A DNA stretch of 8,634 nucleotides from assembly GCA_016196905.1 (NCBI GenBank), contig JACPWV010000200.1, positions 1 to 8,634 on the forward strand, given 5' to 3'. The translations under genes and the position numbers were made by a program. This DNA comes from Chloroflexota bacterium (GTDB taxonomy: Bacteria > Chloroflexota > Anaerolineae > UBA7937 > JACPPX01). Below, in pieces: positions 6,971 through 8,634 of this stretch. The notes beneath the pieces were generated by a model. It worked only from the letters and a program-made list of their open reading frames with translations, was not told the origin of the DNA and did no database searches. Position 1 is the first letter of the stretch. Each line of letters begins with the position of its first letter.

Positions 6971-7909
6971 CTACCCGGTGACGAAGGCTTCCTCGGGAAG
7001 CCGCTCCCACTCGGGTTTCCACTCAGACACTTGCAGCCCGAACGCCTGGCAGCGTTCCTTGACCTCGGCAGCAAAGGCCTGGCGCACCTCATCGTTGTCG
7101 CGCTTCTTCAGGCCCAGGCGGCGGTACAGCTTGTTCTTGGATGAACGGGGGCGACCGAAAATGTTCATCGTTCGCGGGTACCACTTGTTCAGGGCCTCTT
7201 GCATCTTGTCGTGGGTTTCGGGATTCTGGGCCAGCTGGCGCACCCACGAATCGCCATGGGCGATGTGGAACTTCTCCTCCTTGAAGATGCCCTCCATCAC
7301 TCGGGCCCAAGGCTTGTAAGACGACTCCAAGACATCCTCGAGTTGGTGTCCCGCCCCGCGGTCCATGCAGAAGTTGAAGGCCACGAAGTCGTACCAGGTG
7401 TCGATGGGATAATAGAAGATGTTGACCCGCTTATCGGCAGCCACGCGACGGGTTCCTAAATCGGTTTGGTCCTCTTCCACACGCAAGGTGAAGTCGTGCT
7501 CCTGAAGGCGGGCGTTGACGTCGATACCCAGGTACTCCAGCAGTTTATAGACCACCCGGGCATGACGAAATTCGTCCTTGACGATCATGGAGGCGGCTAA
7601 GAACTCTTCCACCGTGGGGGCCATCTTGACACAGGGGACATAGCCCAGGGCGCCGGCCAACTCGGAATCGGCCTGCATCTCCAGGAGGTTGATCAAAGCC
7701 TCGCGGTACTCCTGGCTGGGACTCTGCTCGGGGCCCTCGACCTCCCCCGGTCCGTGTTCCGGCTTGATCTCCTCGACGATTTTGAAACTGGCCCGCCAGC
7801 GGGGGTCCAGCTCGCGGTCCGAGCCGGCCACCCCATATTCGTCCTTCATCCGCTCGGCGATCTCGCGGTCGATGTCTTGATCGAACATGGTCTTGCGCTC
7901 TTTAGCCAT
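6971..7909 (-). CDS. PaaA-like di-iron oxygenase (phenylacetyl-CoA epoxidase catalytic-subunit family)
   Basis: A 312-aa member of the phenylacetic acid catabolic family (PF05138). Its helical core carries a full set of carboxylate/histidine ligands by alignment from memory with E. coli PaaA: Glu83 (ADSELAG), Glu113 and His116 (KDEFRH), Asp183 (FCMDRGAG), and Glu212 and His215 (EEKFH). In the Paa system this subunit uses O2 and two electrons to epoxidise the ring of phenylacetyl-CoA; PaaC scaffolds it and PaaE reduces it. Oddities: about 65 extra charged residues precede the first core helix, whereas the canonical C-terminal tail of E. coli PaaA after the conserved NIFG-like region is replaced by a short distinct end. 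No PaaB, C, D or E gene adjoins it. The start is secure (GGAGG at 7920-7916, 6-nt spacer), and a TATAAT promoter lies about 50 bp upstream. The substrate could be phenylacetyl-CoA, benzoyl-CoA or another acyl-CoA. Confidence 0.9.
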   Translation of the reverse strand: MAKERKTMFDQDIDREIAERMKDEYGVAGSDRELDPRWRASFKIVEEIKPEHGPGEVEGPEQSPSQEYREALINLLEMQADSELAGALGYVPCVKMAPTVEEFLAASMIVKDEFRHARVVYKLLEYLGIDVNARLQEHDFTLRVEEDQTDLGTRRVAADKRVNIFYYPIDTWYDFVAFNFCMDRGAGHQLEDVLESSYKPWARVMEGIFKEEKFHIAHGDSWVRQLAQNPETHDKMQEALNKWYPRTMNIFGRPRSSKNKLYRRLGLKKRDNDEVRQAFAAEVKERCQAFGLQVSEWKPEWERLPEEAFVTG

Positions 7910-7913
7910 CCGG

Positions 7914-7920
7914 CACCTCC
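7914..7920 (-). promoter_or_regulatory. RBS of the PaaA-like gene
   Basis: Minus-strand GGAGGTG with a short spacer to ATG 7909 (6 nt from GGAGG) confirms the start that includes the charged N-terminal extension. Confidence 0.75.
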
Positions 7921-7956
7921 CTGCTCGTTTCGCGGCTACGTGGTCAATGCACCCTT

Positions 7957-7985
7957 ATTATACACCGATTCCCGTCTGGCGTCGT
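7957..7985 (-). promoter_or_regulatory. Sigma70-type promoter for the PaaA-like gene
   Basis: A perfect -10 hexamer TATAAT lies at 7962-7957 on the minus strand, predicting a transcript start near 7950 and a leader of about 40 nt that contains the SD. With a 17-bp spacer the -35 position reads ACGACG (7985-7980), a poor match to TTGACA. No extended -10 TGn is present. A perfect -10 with a weak -35 is what an activator-dependent promoter often looks like. It separates the PaaA-like gene from the upstream isomerase gene. Confidence 0.55.
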
Positions 7986-8009
7986 TTCGATCTGGTTCAC
8001 TATTCGATC
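7986..8009. repeat. Direct heptamer repeat TTCGATC upstream of the promoter
   Basis: TTCGATC occurs at 7986-7992 and again at 8003-8009, 17 bp apart, just upstream of the -35 position of the PaaA-like promoter. Its position (roughly -36 to -59 from the expected start) suits an activator or repressor site. A 7-bp repeat is short and may be chance. Confidence 0.25.
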
Positions 8010-8080
8010 ATGAGCAGCCTGCCCCGGCGCAGCGATCTCGCTTTCGGCGCACGCTCCGCATCATCGCCAGGCATCGATGT

Positions 8081-8100
8081 GAATCGCGGGCTTTCGATTC
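8081..8100. repeat. Small inverted repeat GAATCG...CGATTC
   Basis: Six-bp arms (8081-8086 and 8095-8100) enclose an 8-nt loop in the intergenic region between the isomerase and PaaA-like genes. It has no T-tract and no clear role. It could be part of a structured leader or operator. Confidence 0.2.
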
Positions 8101-8120
8101 GGCATGCGCTTCGCGCTAGG

Positions 8121-8177
8121 GCCGGATTGGGAAATCTAATTCCTTGCTGCTGCCGGATTTGGAAATCCGGCAGCAGC
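8121..8177. repeat. 15-bp perfect inverted repeat with an adjacent diverged copy
   Basis: Arms at 8146-8160 (GCTGCTGCCGGATTT) and 8163-8177 are exact reverse complements separated by GG, giving a very stable hairpin. In one strand, G-U pairs could lengthen the stem by a few pairs. It begins 17 bp downstream of the isomerase stop codon, so it could end or protect that transcript. On the minus strand it is followed by AAGGAATT rather than a T-run, so it is not a textbook intrinsic terminator. The 16-bp segment 8121-8136 (GCCGGATT G GGAAATC) matches 8152-8167 at 15 of 16 positions, 31 bp apart. A second, decayed copy of half the palindrome thus sits beside the intact one. This is the behaviour of a dispersed palindromic repeat family (REP-like) as much as of a terminator. 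Confidence 0.7.
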
Positions 8178-8193
8178 GGGGGCACTGCTTTCG

Positions 8194-8634
8194 CTATCGT
8201 CCTTTGAACTGGGGGGGCCGCTTCTCCAAGAAAGCTTGTACTCCTTCTTGGTGATCTTCCGTCCGCCCCGCGACTTCTTGAAGCATGGCTTCGTATTCCA
8301 GTTGTGTTTCCAGATCGTTCAACACAGAGCGATTGAATGCGCGCTTGGTGAGGCCGATGGCCACGGTGGGGGCCTGAGCCAGGCGCGCTGCCCACTCGCG
8401 GGCGGTGGGCAGCACTTGATAGGGGGGAACCACTGCGTTGGCCATGCCGTAGCGCTCGGCCTCCTGGGCGCTGATCCGATGAGCGGTCACTGCCCACTCG
8501 AAAGCCTTGCCGTAACCGACCAGGCGGGGAAGAAAATAGGTAGAGCCCGAGTCGGGGATGAGACCAACGTTGATGAAGACCTCGATCAAACTCGCTTCCT
8601 GCGACATGATCCGCAGGTCGCAGGCCAGGGTCAG
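8194..8634 (-). CDS. PaaG-like enoyl-CoA isomerase/hydratase, 5' end outside the window
   Basis: The visible 146 codons are the C-terminal part of a crotonase-fold protein (normally about 260 aa), open to the right edge. They begin LTLACDLRI, just after the usual second oxyanion glycine. The diagnostic region is EVFINVGLIPDSGSTYFLPRLVG. The hydratase Glu164 of rat crotonase is replaced by Phe, and an Asp follows GLIP, exactly as in E. coli PaaG (AFSKLGLIPDCGG). The tail AGRTEDHQEGVQAFLEKRPPQFKGR also matches PaaG. This points to an isomerase of the PaaG/Delta3-Delta2-enoyl-CoA isomerase type, which converts ring-1,2-epoxyphenylacetyl-CoA to the oxepin, rather than a hydratase. It lies immediately upstream of the PaaA-like gene but is separated by 284 bp with its own promoter. 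The full N-terminus would be needed to separate PaaG from related isomerases. Confidence 0.9.
   Translation of the reverse strand: MTLACDLRIMSQEASLIEVFINVGLIPDSGSTYFLPRLVGYGKAFEWAVTAHRISAQEAERYGMANAVVPPYQVLPTAREWAARLAQAPTVAIGLTKRAFNRSVLNDLETQLEYEAMLQEVAGRTEDHQEGVQAFLEKRPPQFKGR

Noticed and set aside
7910..8193. tRNA, small RNA or CRISPR in the longest intergenic region
   Set aside because: No cloverleaf, no GGTTCRA T-loop and no regularly spaced repeats were seen. The two palindrome-related copies are only two in number and unequal.
8000..8497. Minus-strand 165-codon frame across the isomerase and intergenic region
   Set aside because: It overlaps the PaaG-like gene in another frame and has Arg/Ser/Gly-rich shadow composition.

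Overview
The window is a compact, GC-rich bacterial segment in which every gene I can support lies on the minus strand, so transcription runs from position 8634 down towards 1. Short gaps, SD-driven starts and a likely mix of ATG, GTG and TTG starts are typical of free-living GC-rich bacteria. Gene content (a PaaA-like di-iron protein, a GYD-domain protein, DMT permeases) would suit Chloroflexota or a similar deep lineage. That assignment is a weak inference, since no rRNA or lineage marker is present.

Layout in transcription order: (1) the 3' part of a PaaG-like crotonase-fold isomerase, running off the right edge; (2) a 284-bp intergenic region with a 15-bp perfect inverted repeat, a diverged neighbouring copy of part of it, and a promoter with a perfect TATAAT; (3) a PaaA-like di-iron oxygenase; (4) an unrecognised basic protein of 120 aa; (5) a GYD-domain protein; (6) two adjacent EamA/DMT permeases; (7) a PaaJ/PcaF-type 3-oxoadipyl-CoA thiolase; (8) a family-3 O-methyltransferase tightly coupled to (9) an NAD(P)-dependent aldehyde dehydrogenase; (10) a 76-aa DUF1858-like protein without its usual cysteines. 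Positions 1-119 hold no gene.

Four of these genes match successive chemical steps of aerobic CoA-thioester ring cleavage as known for phenylacetate: ring epoxidation (PaaA-like), epoxide-to-oxepin isomerisation (PaaG-like), oxidation of the ring-opened semialdehyde (a stand-alone aldehyde dehydrogenase that could replace the PaaZ dehydrogenase half), and thiolysis of a 3-oxoacyl-CoA (PaaJ-like). The CoA ligase, PaaB/C/D/E, the oxepin-CoA hydrolase, and the PaaF and PaaH steps are not in the window. The PaaA-like protein has conserved di-iron ligands but an extended N-terminus and no canonical C-terminal region, and it has no PaaB or PaaC beside it. The segment is therefore either one edge of a larger, rearranged paa locus or a divergent CoA-ester oxygenase pathway. 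The permeases, methyltransferase, GYD protein and DUF1858-like protein are unusual companions with no clear assigned step.
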